Source: Leptolyngbyaceae cyanobacterium SM1_3_5
GTDB lineage: Bacteria; Cyanobacteriota; Cyanobacteriia; Elainellales; Elainellaceae
Length of the DNA stretch: 7,382 nucleotides
Reading direction: 5' to 3'
NCBI GenBank assembly: GCA_012031475.1
Contig: JAAUTJ010000227.1
Coordinates: 1-7,382, forward strand
This document shows positions 6,814 through 7,382 of this stretch, one piece after another. The position numbers were made by a program, and so were the translations under genes. How positions within the stretch are numbered: the first letter of the stretch is position 1; the number at the start of each line of letters is the position of its first letter. Below the pieces are notes generated by a model. That model did no database searches. It was given only the letters and a program-made list of their open reading frames with translations, and had not been told where the DNA came from.

Positions 6814-7382
6814 TCAGCGTTCCTTGCCCGCGCTGAGCCGATCGTGCGCTACGGGAAACGGGTAATCTAGATCGCCTTGTTCAAGCAAAGTCGCGTCAAA
6901 TTCAGCCGTACTGACAATTAGCTTGAGCAGGTCTTTGACTTCAGTGATTCCCTGCTCCCACAGTTCTTTGGGCACAGTCGAATAGATCGGCTTTCCTCCT
7001 AATGCCCAAGCTTCGTCTCCTGGACTGAGCCAAATTCCGCCGCCATCCAATAAACCTGCACTCACAGCGTAGCGATCGGTCAAATCAAGCAGGGCGCAGT
7101 AGAGCGGTTCAGGGCTGGTATTTTTGAGCCTGACCGTAAATGCAGGCGATTTCCACTTGCCCTGCTGCTGTTGATACTCCAGGCGAATTTCTCCCGCTTT
7201 TAGCTCTTGCCCATCTTGCAGAATCGACATCTGCACCGCATCAGCTTGAATGCGGCTGGTGGCAGGGCTGGAGAGTTCCACGATCGCTGACCAGCGGGCA
7301 ATATGCTCCAATCGCTGAATCGCCCGTAGCGCAGTGGCAACGGTGGTAGCCCTGAATCTGAGCAACGAGGGGGCGATCGTCA
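6814..7382 (-). CDS. Probable caspase-family protein, C-terminal part (start outside window)
   Basis: The minus-strand frame is open from the right edge (TIAPSLLRFRATT...) to a TGA at 6814-6816 and shows 188 residues. A TTG at 7363-7365 could initiate, but the frame continues upstream without a stop and the visible start looks like the middle of a protein, so I treat it as 5'-partial. Recognisable pieces are LRAIQRLEHIARW, FTVRLKNTSPEPLYCALLDL, GGGIWLSPGDEAWALGGKPI and GITEVKDLLKLIVSTAEFD. The beta-rich section ending in a KLIVST strand resembles the DUF4384-like C-terminal region that follows the protease domain in cyanobacterial peptidase C14 proteins. I recall this from memory and could not compare it. 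No catalytic residue is in view, so the protease assignment depends on sequence beyond the edge. It is the first visible gene of the operon and sits 8 bases before the hydrolase. Confidence 0.6.
   Translation of the reverse strand, partial: TIAPSLLRFRATTVATALRAIQRLEHIARWSAIVELSSPATSRIQADAVQMSILQDGQELKAGEIRLEYQQQQGKWKSPAFTVRLKNTSPEPLYCALLDLTDRYAVSAGLLDGGGIWLSPGDEAWALGGKPIYSTVPKELWEQGITEVKDLLKLIVSTAEFDATLLEQGDLDYPFPVAHDRLSAGKER

Overview
The window looks like an accessory locus of a cyanobacterium. I count eight exact HIP1 octamers (GCGATCGC) in 7.4 kb, where about 0.1 would be expected by chance. The largest protein also has the caspase / STAND NTPase / WD40 architecture typical of filamentous cyanobacteria. 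No rRNA, tRNA or CRISPR array is visible.

Right and centre (about 774-7382, minus strand): a tight three-gene operon read from right to left. It begins off the right edge with a protein whose last 188 residues are present and resemble the C-terminal region of cyanobacterial caspase-family proteins. Eight bases later comes a 513-aa alpha/beta-hydrolase with a lipase-like Ser320-Asp460-His488 triad. After 21 bases and a clear ribosome binding site comes a 1463-aa protein. It has an N-terminal caspase-like protease (His84/Cys136), an nSTAND1-type NTPase (Walker A at 331-338, Walker B ending at Asp423), one transmembrane helix (808-825) and a C-terminal array of about 13 WD40-like blades. Its 3' end appears frameshifted. 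The reading frame stops at 851, but a conserved-looking C-terminal tail continues in another frame to a stop at 774-776.

Left (1-452, plus strand): insertion-sequence debris. The C-terminus and probable right end of an IS3-family element (1 to about 181) abut a truncated C-terminal piece of an IS256-family transposase (about 237-413) with its own probable right terminus (about 424-452). This looks like one element inserted into another. Positions 453-773 hold no gene I can recognise.

Working model (inference): the operon encodes a sensor/effector module of the NTP-dependent conflict or programmed-cell-death type. In it the WD40 propeller senses, the STAND NTPase switches, and the caspase cleaves, possibly acting on the neighbouring caspase-family protein or the hydrolase. 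The operon promoter must lie beyond the right edge. No strong terminator is visible at the left end.
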